Source of the DNA: Triglochin maritima
Taxonomy: Eukaryota; Streptophyta; Magnoliopsida; Alismatales; Juncaginaceae
Length of the DNA stretch: 64,000 bases
Direction: 5' to 3'
Assembly (NCBI GenBank): GCA_963682175.1
Contig: OY821772.1
Coordinates: forward strand, 45,716,925 to 45,780,924
Positions 36,853 to 49,100 of this stretch are shown here, piece by piece (the first letter of the stretch is position 1; each line of letters starts with the position of its first letter). The notes beneath the pieces were generated by a model. That model worked only from the letters and a program-made list of their open reading frames with translations, did not search any database and was not told where the DNA came from. The translations under genes were made by a program, and so were the position numbers.

Positions 36853-39558
36853 ATGACAGCCACTACACGCGATCGCGCGCTCCGGTCCTGCTCCACCTCC
36901 CTGTCCACGCCCCAAAAGCGGAGGACGTTCGGGCTCCGGACCTTCGGGGATCCGGGCTTTCCGACAGACTTCGCCGGTGCGTTGAGGGACAACGTGAGGG
37001 CATTCATTATGACCTGCGGGGTCCGGGAGGGGTACAGCGTCAGAGGGATGCCGGTTTGGTGCACGCTGCTCGTCGATGAGAGGACCGGGGCCGGCGTGCC
37101 GCTCTACACCGTGGAGGAAGACGTCAGGACCTCGCCCCGCCCGTGCTGCGACTACTGTAGGTGGAGTGGTAGGGGTTCTCTAACTCTGATTTTTTCTGTT
37201 AATGTAGCTCTCTCTTTTTAATTTAGGTTTTTGTTCGTTCACTTTTTTTTTGGGAAAGTTTATTGGGTTCGATTTGGATTCAAAATTGGTTTTGGGGTGT
37301 ATTAATGCGGAAACAAGTTGAATTAATGGTTTGGATATTCCATGAACTAATGTACCATCAAATCATTTTCAATGGTTAAATTGTAAATAACTAAATATAC
37401 CTCCTTCGACATGATCCATTATTAATTTATAATCGAATTTTGAAAAATTAATTTCCAAATGCTACTTTGTTTTTTGAGTAGATTAATAATATAACCTCAG
37501 TTGAAGCTGCTTTACATAAGATAACGATCAGTTGGAACTAAGATTTACATAATAATTTGTTACTCTGGAAAAATAGAGCTATAATTAGTTCATGCATGCA
37601 GTTGAAAATTGAGTTGTAAAGAGTAAACGGTGGTTTCTTGGGTTTCATAACATAACGTGTCACCAACTCCTACTGTAATTAACACGACCAACCTCCAGAG
37701 TAATTTAAATTTCATAAGGAAATCATTGAGTAGTTTCAATAGGAAAACGTACTTTATGGGTCCATCAATGGTTCGTTAATTTCTCCCTTCACCCATAATT
37801 TTCAAGCAAATTAAACCTATGAAAAACGTTACATTAATGGAGTCATAACAACAACTTAGTTGCATGCATGCAAGTGCAGGATGGAGTCATCACTTTGTGT
37901 CGAAAATGCGATACCATTTCATAATCCCGTCGGATGAAAAGTGGGACGCCCCTCTGAGCCACAACTGCTTCGACGTCCAAGCCCATCTCCTCCACGGACT
38001 CATCCACTGCAATGGCTTCGGCCACCTGATCGTCATCAACGGCCGTGACGGTGGCTCAAAGCACATCAGCGGCCAAGACATCATGAACCTCTGGGATCGC
38101 ATTTGCACCACTCTCCGCACTCGGTAATTACCTACACTACATACAATAATTATCATGCCTATAATTAATTAAGTTTATACCAATTGACGTCATTAAGTCA
38201 TACAGTAGATATTGATTTGGGGTGGTGCATGCAGCGAAGTGACGGTGGAGGACTCGTCGCGAAAGGGATCGATGTACCTGAGGCTTCTCCACGGTGTGGC
38301 CTACGGTCGGACGTGGTTCGGGAATTGGGAGTACACGTTCCACCGCGGGAGCTTCGGACTCACCAAACAAGACTACGACAGCTCCATCCAACTCCTGGCC
38401 TCTCTAAACCTCGACGGCCTAATCTCAGAACTCGACATGATCGGTAAAGGAAGGGAGCTCCGGCGCATAGTCAAGTCCCACCACAAACCCCCCACCACCA
38501 CCCTTTCCCACCTCCTCCGCGCCCTCCTCCAACGCTCCAAGCCCCAACCCGTACCCAGCAAAGGTGGCGTGAAGGTGGGAAGCAAGCGTGCGCGAGAGTT
38601 CGACGACGTGGCGGCGGATCTGGACAGCCGGTGGCCGGCGCGCAGGCTTAAAGGTACAGCAGAGGTGGTGGTAGACGCTTTAAAGGAGCACGGCGACGTG
38701 ATGACCCGGCAGGAGCTACGCGACGCGGCAAGGAAGACGATCGGGGACACGGGATTGCTCGACTTCGTGATAAAGTCGGTGGGGGATTGCGTGGTGGGGT
38801 ACCACGTGGTCCGGCGGAGGCAGAACCCGTCCACTCGGGTGTTGGAATTTTCTCTCGAAGGCCTTGGTGTGGGAGAGGGGGTTAAATGCGAGGTGGCGGT
38901 AGCGAAGAGGGACTTGGCGTGGGTGTACAAGCACGTGCTGATGCGGGGGAAGTCGTGGGAGATTATTCTGAACGCAAAGATCTGGAAGAAGACGTGGACG
39001 ATGAGGGACGAGGATGACTTCAACCTACGATTCGTGTGCCGGTGGATGCCGTCGATAACCGACATCGTCGAGCTCACTTGCCCACTCCCACCGGGTGAAA
39101 TCGTTGTCGTCCCCCCGCACGCGGGGGTGCTGGAACTGAAACGGGAGGCAGAGAAGGCGATGCGGGACACGTACGGCATCATGGAGGGGCTGGTGGTGGA
39201 GAGACTGGAAGGGGTGAGAGGGGAGGAGTGTGACCCGCTGTTCGGGGCGGTGGAGTCGGGGGCGACGGTGTGGGTGAGCGGGCACGGGGTGGAGGTGAGT
39301 CAGGTGAAGTACGAGGGTGGGGGTGACAATTGGACAGTGGAATGCCGGTGCGGGGCGATCGACGACGACGGGGAGAGGATGGTGGCGTGCGACGTTTGCG
39401 AGGTTTGGCAGCACACCAAGTGCGCCGGGATTAGTGATGATCACGCCACCGTGCCCAGACTCTTCCTCTGCGGGAGGTGTGCCGGCACGGTCATTGCCAT
39501 GGCCAATAAGGCTCCCGTCCAAGACGACGTCAACGCCTTCTTCCTTCGCTATCGCTAA
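36853..39558 (+). CDS. PHD-finger transcriptional regulator, MS1/MMD1 family (At1g33420/At2g01810-like)
   Basis: Three exons: 36853-37168, 37880-38123 and 38235-39558; joins in phase 1 (RWSG|GWSHHF) and phase 2 (TLR|EVTVED); 627 aa. The N-terminal part carries the family block YSVRGMPVWCTLLVDERT, CCDYCRWSGWSHHFVSK and LLHGLIHCNGFGHLIVINGR. The middle has LLHGVAYGRTWFGNWEYTF and a basic linker. The C-terminal PHD finger (C4HC3) runs CRCG...MVACDVCEVWQHTKCAG...FLCGRC with all eight metal ligands. The family includes MALE STERILITY 1 and MALE MEIOCYTE DEATH 1, nuclear regulators of pollen wall formation and male meiosis; the closest recalled relative is At1g33420, whose role is less clear. Exon 3 is strongly GC-rich. 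Appears intact. Confidence 0.88.
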
Positions 39559-40189
39559 CCAACCTAAGATCTTATTCTACACACAACGGTTTCGATTGTT
39601 TTTTTTTTTGTTTTTTTTAGGATTTCCGTTTTATATGGGTGGATACATGTCCAATCCTTTACATTCTTTTGTGTTGACAGTTGATATCAGATTCATTGGA
39701 TAGATCGATATATTTGTATTGGGCGATATGATTTTCGAGATATTCATGCAAATTGTCAACATTTTGACACCTACTTTAGTTTGGCCCCATCATTCAATTG
39801 TGTTGTGCATGCAGATTTACTCAACATAAATGCTTACAGGTTTTCTTTTAAAACCTTAATTTGAGATTCAATTTCTAATTTTAGTCAATTTAAGATCCAC
39901 TAATTTAAGTACCAATATCATGTTACTCAATGTTATAACACTAATCTCCAATAAATTCCCATGAACAAATTGAATTAATGAAAATACGAAAACGTCCATT
40001 GCTATAAGGGAAACAGATCGAATCATATGATATCACCATATATTTAGAGATATTCCTCAGGATTTAGTAACGGCATTCTATCCATTGCCCCTTATCCATC
40101 CACTACATTTTACGCTTAATTCTAAAATTTTGAATTCTTATCTTGAGTTCTTATTACAATTTACTGCCAAATTATCAGGAGCTAATATG

Positions 40190-41035
40190 CATTGCTCAGG
40201 TTAATCTCAAAGACAATCGTCGACTTACGTAATTCCATCTATGCAATGTCATGACAAGTCATTCGAAATCATTAACAAAGCTATATCGATGCTTAAACTC
40301 GTCATTATCAATATAATTAGATAGATTTTGTCTCAAACTATTAAGTTAATTTTTAGAAACATTTACGACAAAAGGAAGGTTCGATCTAGCATTTATCTTT
40401 TCATAAATACAACTTTTCCTGACCAATAAATACTCATCCCTACAAATTACTGTACTTACTTTTTTATTGTAGCAGTAAAAACACGATCGTCCACTTTTTT
40501 TATGTAATTTCATTGACAAAAGGAACATTTACCATTTACGACAAAAGGAAGGTTTGTTCTAGAATTGAGGTTTGCATGAATACGCTATCCTGACCAATAA
40601 ATACTCGTCCCTGCAAGTTACTATACTTACATTTTTAGAAGTAGCGCTAAAATCTCAAAGACGATCGTGCACTACGTAATTTCATTAACAAAAGAACAAA
40701 AAGAACAATTACCATTTACGACAAAAGGAATGTTCGATCTAGCATTATAGCTTTGCATTAATACGTCATCAACGATCTTCAGTTGACAGCTTTTCTTGAC
40801 AAATAAATACTCGTCCATGCAAGCTACTATACTTACATTTTTACAGGTAGCACTAAAATCTCAAAGACGATCGTCCATCAATGCAATGTCATGGCACGTC
40901 ATTTGTAATCATTAACAAAGCTATATCAATAAATACGTCATCAACAATCTTCAATAAACGTTCTTGATGTTTTTTCCTAACCAATAAATACTCGTCCCTG
41001 CAAATTGCTATACTTTTTTATAGATAGTGCTAAAA
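40190..41035. repeat. Degenerate tandem repeat, period roughly 180-210 bp
   Basis: Shared words recur in order: TTTACGACAAAAGGAA (near 40363, 40537, 40716), ACCAATAAATACTCRTCC (near 40420, 40592, 40980) and CTCAAAGACRATCGT (near 40207, 40655, 40858). Units differ by insertions and deletions. Confidence 0.65.
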
Positions 41036-41439
41036 TTCTTTCTTCCATTTCATTCTTTCCCTCACGGGCGTGAGGACGCACTTAGTAAATTTATTTACAG
41101 GAGGCAAGAAAAAAATATTAAGATATTAGTAGATATCTACAATATTTCGTATCATTTAACAACTATTTATAAACTGTGTCAAAATATAATACCATCTGTT
41201 GAACATAACGTATGCACTCCAATTTTCCAAATCACACCATCTCTCGCTCATTCAAAATCAAAAGACCAAATCATGAAGTCCAGAGACCAATGATAATTAA
41301 AAAAGAAAAACGTAAAGCATTTGGTCAAGACGAACACTAAACGTGTAATTATCCCTTTAATTTTCCACGTGACCTTGGCAACCAAGTCCAACCCTTCCAC
41401 TCCCCAAAACACCAAAAATCTCAAAAAAATCATGAACCA

Positions 41440-41448
41440 TATATATAC

Positions 41449-41492
<44 letters not shown>
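41440..41492. repeat. (CATA)n(TA)n microsatellite
   Basis: CATACATACATACATA passing into a TA run. Confidence 0.9.
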
Positions 41493-41497
<5 letters not shown>

Positions 41498-41861
41498 CCT
41501 TAACTCTCATAATCCCCCAGTATACAACATAAATACATCTGAACTTGAGAATGGTGTGGAGAAAAATGTTTTTGCTGATGTATCAATTCAGGAAATCTCC
41601 AACTGTAATTGGAAAAAAAACAGCAAATCATTTCAGTATCATTCCCATTCAATGTACAACTTTGTAAAATCTGAAGAAGGAAATCAAGCTTTGAAACGGC
41701 ATGTTAAATTGCAATTATGATCCAATCAAATTGTCTACACCAACAGAAGATTGTCCCCGATCAAAAAAACAGAGCTACCAACATCAGGCTACTTACAAAA
41801 CACATGATCATAGGAACACAAATTTCAACATCAGCTAAGAATTAAGAGATGGGAAAAAACA

Positions 41862-42347
41862 TCAGTAAAAGGGTGCCCTCCTAGGAATGCCTTTCCTGCT
41901 TCTCTTCCTCAGCGATGTACCGAATTCGACGTCTTCGACGACTTCCTCCTGTGCACTCTCCAAAACTTCTGCCACTCCTTTCATTTCAGAAGACATACAT
42001 TGTTGGATTGGACCAGTAGCATCAGAATCAACGGTGCCACATTCAGATACCTATAACAACCCTTACAAGATTGAACTTCAACTAAATTATACCATCAGCT
42101 ATACTGACTGTAAGATATTAAAATTAAGTTATACCTTACAGGCAATGGAACAGTAAAGATTTGGTTCAGTTATGGTTCTTTGGCAAATTGCACAAGCAGG
42201 CCCATCCTTGCTACCAGAGGCCTTCCCATTGTTCTTCGGATTAAGCAGAACAACTTTTGCACTGTTTACAGTGAATGGCTGAACAACAAATTCGGTTACA
42301 CAAGAGATCCAAATTTAAGAAATTAACAAAAAATGGTTGTGTGTGCC

Positions 42348-42402
<55 letters not shown>

Positions 42403-43075
42403 GAATCTTGGAGCAATCTATGAGCTTCTGAATGTCTTGGACTCTAACGACGCTTTGGTAGACGTATCGCCTTATCTGCAAGAGTTTGTGATCTTTGTGA
42501 GCTTCGTCGCATTGGCAATGCTGGCACATTGTATCATTGCAGTTGATGCAGAAGGTGTTTGTCTCGCTCTTGCGGAGATCCTTGTGTGGTTCGCACACCT
42601 CGAAGAATTTGGTGTCCAGCAAGCAATTCAACCACGACGGGATCTTGAACTTCGGTGAACCACAACTCATCATCTACAAATTAACAACACACGAAATTTC
42701 ACAATTCAACTGCAATGCAATCAAATCAAACACACTAATGTGAAATTTGATCATAATTACACGTCCATAAGAACTGACCAAAACAGTTTTTTTTTCTTCA
42801 GAAAAATGCAAAACTCAAACTAAGTCATCTCCACTTTCATGGCGTCAATTTATAGAGTAGAACCAACAAGTAATTAAAACGGATTGGGATAAAACAAGGA
42901 TTTAACTTCGAAGAAAGACAGATAGAATTGAAACGTAAAAAGGTAATAACTACGACTAACTACCTCAACCCCCCACCTTGCATTTGTAGGAAATACCTCT
43001 AATTGCACAATTAAGACCAAAAGAAACGAAGATTAGAGTAATAACAAAGGAAAAGTGGTTTTAGTATGTACCATG
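41862..43075 (-). CDS. PLATZ zinc-binding transcription factor
   Basis: Plant AT-rich sequence and zinc-binding protein, a plant-only family of DNA-binding factors, some of which act with RNA polymerase III in seed filling. Main exons on the minus strand: 42673-42401, 42278-42135 and 42050-41862, all joined in phase 0, 201 aa. Landmarks: IPSWLNCLLDTKFFEVCEPH; FCINCNDTMCQHC and CDEAHKDHKLLQIRRYVY; VVRVQDIQKLIDCSKIQ; C-terminal ACAICQRTITEPNLYCSIAC; ending RKRSRKGIPRRAPF. The zinc-ligand Cys/His set is complete. The exon starting at 42673 follows a plausible acceptor (TTTGTAG|ATGATGAG). A donor ATG|GTACAT at 43073 suggests a tiny first exon giving only one extra Met, so 43075-43073 is included here as inference; without it the start is 42673. 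The second intron opens directly with a TA microsatellite. Confidence 0.9.
42352..42399. repeat. (TA)n microsatellite at a PLATZ splice donor
   Basis: About 24 TA units. On the gene strand the exon ends ATTCAG and the repeat begins within the donor itself (GTATATAT). Confidence 0.95.
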
Positions 43076-43448
43076 TGTTGGAGAGAAGGCAACGAATTTG
43101 TTAGAAAAAAATGTGGTTTTTGTTCTTGAGGAATACTTATCGATTGCTTAATCCATGTGAAGGGGCGTCCATAAATGGTAATTGCTCTCAACCCCCTATT
43201 TCTCCCATCTCAGCCATCCACGTCTGAATCGACGGCTGCAAAGAATATGTGAATTTTATTTTTCACATTGGAGTTGGGGGGTCATTAGTCATTACATGCG
43301 GGATTAAGGATATTTAATTTTGTGAACGGATCGCCGTTGTGGAAGTTTTGGGGATTGATTTTTTTGCAGAAAAGGTAAATTTGTTTGGGGATTTAAGTAA
43401 GGGATTTCTTTCCCAAGTTTAAAGGATTTTCGGTTTCTTGAATTGTTG
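42674..43448. other. PLATZ 5' region
   Basis: Contains the inferred leader intron (43072-42674) and the promoter side of the minus-strand PLATZ gene. AT-rich; no clear TATA box chosen. Confidence 0.4.
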
Positions 43449-43456
43449 TTCGGTGC

Positions 43457-44245
43457 TAGGGGTGTAATCGATCTCTAAACGAGCGATCCGAATATGCTCA
43501 AGATCGGCTCGTTAAGGGTTTCGAGCGGAAAATTCTGCTCGTGCTCGGTTCGATCTGCTCGCGAGCGGCTCGTTAACCTAAAACTTTTTTCTGGTATTGA
43601 ATTCCTAATAATGTTGTCCTAATAAGTAAATTATAAAATTACTTAAGACAAATATAATAATAGTTACTAACACAATCTTAAAATTAACACCTAAAATAAA
43701 ACACAATCTTATAAATTATACGACAACATTAACATCTTATAAATAAGATTATACACTTGGATCAAACAAAATCAACACAATATTAAAATCAAACACAATC
43801 TTCTAAATTGTAGGACAACTCACAACATTAACATCTTATAAATAAGATCATCTACCTGACCTAATTTATTTGAACTTTTGGTGTAGAAAAGAATGAGAAA
43901 AAAAAATAATAATGAAAAAAAATGAAAAGTTTAGTACTAATATGGTTTTGATTCTAATGAGTATTTTGGTTTGGTTTGTTAAATGGATTGTTGGGTTTGG
44001 TAAATTAGTTTATTTAATGAATTTAACACCTTACCGATCGGGTAATTGGATAGAATATTCAGGTTAATCAAATAATTAGATATAGTAATCAGGTTTCGAG
44101 CGATAATTGAGCGAGCATCGAGCGAGCGGGGTATGCTCGTGCTCGGCTCGTTACTAACCGATCCGAGCAATTTCGAGCAAAATCAGAGCAAAATCGAGCG
44201 AACATCGAACGATCTATCGATCCCGAGCAGAACTTGACAGCCCTA
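43457..44245. mobile_element. Non-autonomous hAT element (MITE), 789 bp
   Basis: Left end TAGGGGTGTAATCGATC and right end read inward TAGGGCTGTCAAGTTC, the classic hAT terminus. Target duplication TTCGGTGC (43449-43456) and TTCAGTGC (44246-44253), 7 of 8 matching. Both subterminal regions are packed with GAGCGAGC/GCTCGTTC-type words, likely transposase-binding sites; the middle is AT-rich with no coding sequence. Confidence 0.88.
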
Positions 44246-44253
44246 TTCAGTGC

Positions 44254-44955
44254 ATACAACTTATTTACATCTTTTTTTCTGCTTATTCAAATTAAATGCT
44301 TGTATTATTATAAGATGACAATTTTGTGATATTAACAGAAAAGAGTCGATTTCGGCCCCTGGGTTTCACTACGCCCGTAAAAGGCACCCTGGTGGATTGA
44401 AATTAGAATCCTGAATTTAAACATATTTAACCCGTAAACTGTCAACACGTTCCCTTAGTGGGTTGTGTTGAATGATGATCTGACCTAACTGAAAAAACCA
44501 ACCCGCCGCAATAATATTCATTATATATTATGTAAAGATTTAAGATATACACACTACCTTTAAAAGGCTTTAACGCCAATTTAACATTATTGATAACTTA
44601 AGTTAAAATTTACACTTCTCGTGTAAAATCCAAATAAGTTATATGCACGTCGAAATTCATAAAATTTGAAAATTTATTCAATACTTTACAAAATATAAAA
44701 AAGAATGTATGAGATTCATTACAAATTTGACATCGGTTGATCTTATATAAAACTATCTTTAAATTTTATGATATTGGTGTGCATAATAATTAACAAGATC
44801 TACGGTTCAAATTGTCCAATGAAATTTAAATTTTAAGTTATCAACAAATGTAGAATTTGTGTTAACAAATTTTAAACGTACTTATACCAAACTAATGTTC
44901 CAAGCTTAATAAGCTCGAATGAGTCCATGTCTATTCTCTAGTATTAGTTTTCTTT
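44254..44955. other. Intergenic between the hAT MITE and the second copia element
   Basis: AT-rich, no gene or element end recognised. Ends in TCTTT (44951-44955), the left copia target duplication. Confidence 0.5.
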
Positions 44956-45189
44956 TGTTGAGAATTTTAAATGTTTCTTGGATGATTCACCTTCCTTAAC
45001 CCCCAATAGTTTATGTAGGTTTTACTCTTATTTATGTGGTGTAATTCCATTTATTTTGGTTGTAACTCCTACTACATCCTCACCCTATATATAGACGATT
45101 ATTGTACATGTTTGGACAAAAAAGAGAAGAAATACATACCTTTCTCCCTCCCTCAATTTTTCATCTTTGGTTTGCTTTGTTTCACAACA
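44956..45189 (+). repeat. Copia 5' LTR
   Basis: Contains CCTATATATAG, a likely LTR promoter TATA element, about 80 bp before the LTR end. Confidence 0.93.
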
Positions 45190-46168
45190 CGTTATCAGCA
45201 CGAAGCTCTATCGATTAGAGTCTTCAAACACGCCCAAGTTGTAACAATGCAAGTTACTTAATTAGGTCGTACAGTGGTCGCGACAAGGTAAAATACTATT
45301 TTATCACAAACGAATTAATTCTCTATGTTATTACGTCTCATTATTGGTATTACTTCTATTTCGAAAACTTTACTATAGTGTATTTTACATTACTTATGCA
45401 TTTTTAAGTTTAATTCGTATTGTAGAATAAATCAAACATTTTTAATCACATCAACGTATTAATTATTTAGAATATACATATATGTATACAATACGACATA
45501 TTATTTAATATAGAGAATGAAAATGAATAATATTATATATTGTTGCTATAATTTTTACAAATATGACTACTACACATTATTTCTAGACAATGTTTCAATA
45601 AATTAATCACCGCACAACGATAACAACATTAAAGTTACACATCGTTATGTACAGCAGCTACATTTATTCTCGGATACAATTAATATTAACAATTGTAACT
45701 TTATCACTGTATTCTAACTAATACTCTCATTAACATAAATGCATACTACAAACTTCACTAATTTATCATTGATAAAATATATCATAACTTAGAACACGAT
45801 TCACCATATTATTTAGCACGTGTTTTGTTGTTTAGCTTTATTATTATTACTAAGATTATTATTTTTACTAGTACTCAGTTGTACAACCGCCATTACATAT
45901 CACATATTTGTATTTGAATGGGACTTAAATAATCTCATGCTTTATTTCTGATATTTCTCATAACATTTAGTACAAACATTTTTCATCACGCCTTGTCACT
46001 AGCGCTTTATTACTATACGACTTCTCATAACATCCAATTTCAATTATTATGTTGTTATACTAATTCACACGGACATTAGCATTTATACTTTACTTAATAA
46101 TGTTCACGTTTCGGTCTTAATGGTATGGTGTATTTTTTTTAATTATTTGTTTTATTGAAGCTATTATC

Positions 46169-49100
46169 ATGGCAAACCTCACCAAGCTTGAATTTGTTGC
46201 CCTTGATATTTCGGGAAAAAATTATCTCCCTTGGACTCTTGATGTTGAGATTCATCTCACAACAAACAATCTTGGAGAAACAATCAAAGAAGCAAATAAG
46301 GCCTCCCCGCAGGAGCGTGCCAAAGCAATGATTTTTCTACGACATCATCTTCACGAGGGTCTAAAAGCTGAATATTTAACGGTGAAAGATCCGTTAGAAC
46401 TATGGAAAAATCTAAAAGAAATGTATGACCACCAAAAACAAGTGATTCTCCCAAAAACTCGCTATGAATGGATACATTTGAGATTACAAGATTTTAAATC
46501 TGTAAGAGTATAATTCAGCAATATTTCGTATCACATCCGAACTTAAATTATGTGGAGAAACAATTACTGATAATGATATGTTAGAGAAAACATTCTTTAT
46601 ATTTCATGCCTCGAATATGCTCCTGCAGTAGCAATATCGAGAGCGTGGTTTTAAGAGATATTCTGAACTAATATCATGCCTTTTAGTTGACGAGCAAAAC
46701 AATGAACTCTTGATGAAAAATCATCAATCTCGACCCACCGGTTCTGTTCCATTCCCCGAAGTGAATGAGGTTAATCATGGACACAAACGTGAGTCATTCC
46801 CTGAAGCGAATGCGACATCATTTAACCACAAACGTGGGCGTGGGCAACACCAAGGGCGTGGTCGTGGACATGGTCGTAATAATCGTGGTGGTCATAATTT
46901 CAAAGCAAATAATAATGGGAGAAATGCTAAGGGAAATGGAATGCAACCTCCAAGGAAATCTGAAAATGCTTGCTTCAAATGTGGCATGACAAATCATTGG
47001 TCGCGTATATGTCGTACGCCCAAACATCTTGTTGAGCTCCATCAAGCATCACTCAAGAAGAGAGAAAGTGCTGAAATGAACTTTATTGAGAATAATCAAC
47101 ATGGAACGCTCATGGATACACACTTGGATGTTTCTGATTTTCTTCTAAATGATGAAAATACCGAAACCTTTACCGATAATGGAAATATCCACCATAATAT
47201 GTAGTTTTTCTTATTGTTTGATTTCCGTCCACCTAGAATTTTGGTCTTTTATCTTCCTATATATGTAATGCTTGAACCTTGAATATTTGGTTTTGACTTT
47301 ATCAATATTTAAGTATTTTAACTCTAACTCTTATATAATACACTACTACGATAAAATCAAATTTATTTTATTTTCTTTTGTTTCATGTAGAAAGACAAAG
47401 ATATGACTAATTCTATACCAAATGATGGAGACCAATGTCTAGTAGACAGTGGAACAACAAACACCATCTTGAAAAGTGCAAAATACTTTTCCCAATTACG
47501 TTTAGCAAAAACAAATGTCAACACAATTTCTGGCACTAGCAATTTGATTGAAGGCTCCGGAAGAGCTTGCGTTTTGTTATCTAACAATACAAAATTGATA
47601 ATAAGTGATGCTCTATACTCTAGTAGATCCAGAAGAAATCTACTAAGTTTTAAGGATATACGTCTTAATGGTTATCACATTGAAACTGTGAATGAAGATA
47701 ATATTGAGTATCTCCACATTACATCTAATGTGTCTGGCCAGAAAATTGTGTTGGAAAAAAATGCAAGCTCTCTCTCTTCTGGGTTATATAGCACATTCAT
47801 AAATCCTATTGAGTCAAATATGATCACTAATCAGAAGTTAGTTGATCCAAAATTTGAAATTTGGCATGACAGATTGGGTCACCCAGGTGCCATAATGATG
47901 CGAATTATTGAAAATTCAAGTGGGCACACAATGAGGAACTTGAAGATTCCTTCATCAAAGAATTTTTCATGTGCAGCATGCTCCCTTGGAAAAATGATAA
48001 TAAGGCATTCCACAAATAAAATTGAAAATAAAATGCCTACATTTTTAGAGCGAATCCAAGGAGACATTTGTGGACCCATTACTCCTCCGTGTGGACCATT
48101 TCGTTATTTTATGGTATTGATAGATGCATCAACCCGATGGTCACACGTTTGTCTTTTATCAACTTGAAATGTCGCATTTGCTAGACTTCTAGCAGAATTA
48201 ATCAAATTGAGAGCACATTTCCCATATTATCCAATTAAGAAAATTCGACTTGACAATGCTGGAGAATTTTCATCCCAAACGTTTAATGATTATTGCATGT
48301 CTGTTGGGATCACAATTGAGCATCCTGTAGCTCATGTCCATACACAAAATGGTCTAGCTGAATCCTTGATTAAGAGGTTACAATTAATTGCTAGACCATT
48401 GGTAATTAGATCTATATTACCATCATCTGTCTGGGGACATGTCATTTTACATGCTGCTGCACTTATAAGAATAAGACCAACTGCTTATCATAAATACTCC
48501 CTTTTACAATTGGTCTCCGGTAGAGAACCAAATCTATCTCATCTAAAGGTTTTTGGTTGTGCCGTTTATGTGCCAATTGCACCACCACAACGTACAAAGA
48601 TGGGACCTCAAAGAAGATTGGGAATATATATTGGTTTTGAATCGACATCAATCATAAAATATTTAGAGCCGTTAACCGGCGATATTTTCACAACACGATT
48701 TGTTGATTGTCAATTCAATGAGAATGAATTCCCAATCTTAGGGGGAGAAAAAAAAATTTAGAAAACAAAGAAGTAACTTGGAATGCATCATCAATTCCAG
48801 ACCCTCGAACAGGTCAATGTGAACTCGAAGTTCAAAAGATTATACATTTACAAAGAATTGCAAATGAGTTGCCTGATGTATTCACTGATACTAAAAGAGT
48901 CACAAAGTCGCATATACCAGCTCTAAATACACCTGCTCGGGTTGATATTCCTAATGTTACAAATGAATATATTATACGTCGAAAACGTGGAAGACCAATC
49001 GGTTCCAAAGATGCAAATCCACAAAAAAGGAAAGAGCAAATAAAACAGTTGGTGATATTATTGAACCCCCTGTAGAGGTGATAACACAACAACAAATGGA

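Larger units (their letters stand above)
39559..41861. other. Intergenic between the PHD and PLATZ genes
   Basis: AT-rich 3' flanks of two convergent genes. Contains degenerate tandem repeats (about 40190-41035) and a CATA/TATA microsatellite (41440-41492). Only short, unrelated open frames. Confidence 0.5.
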
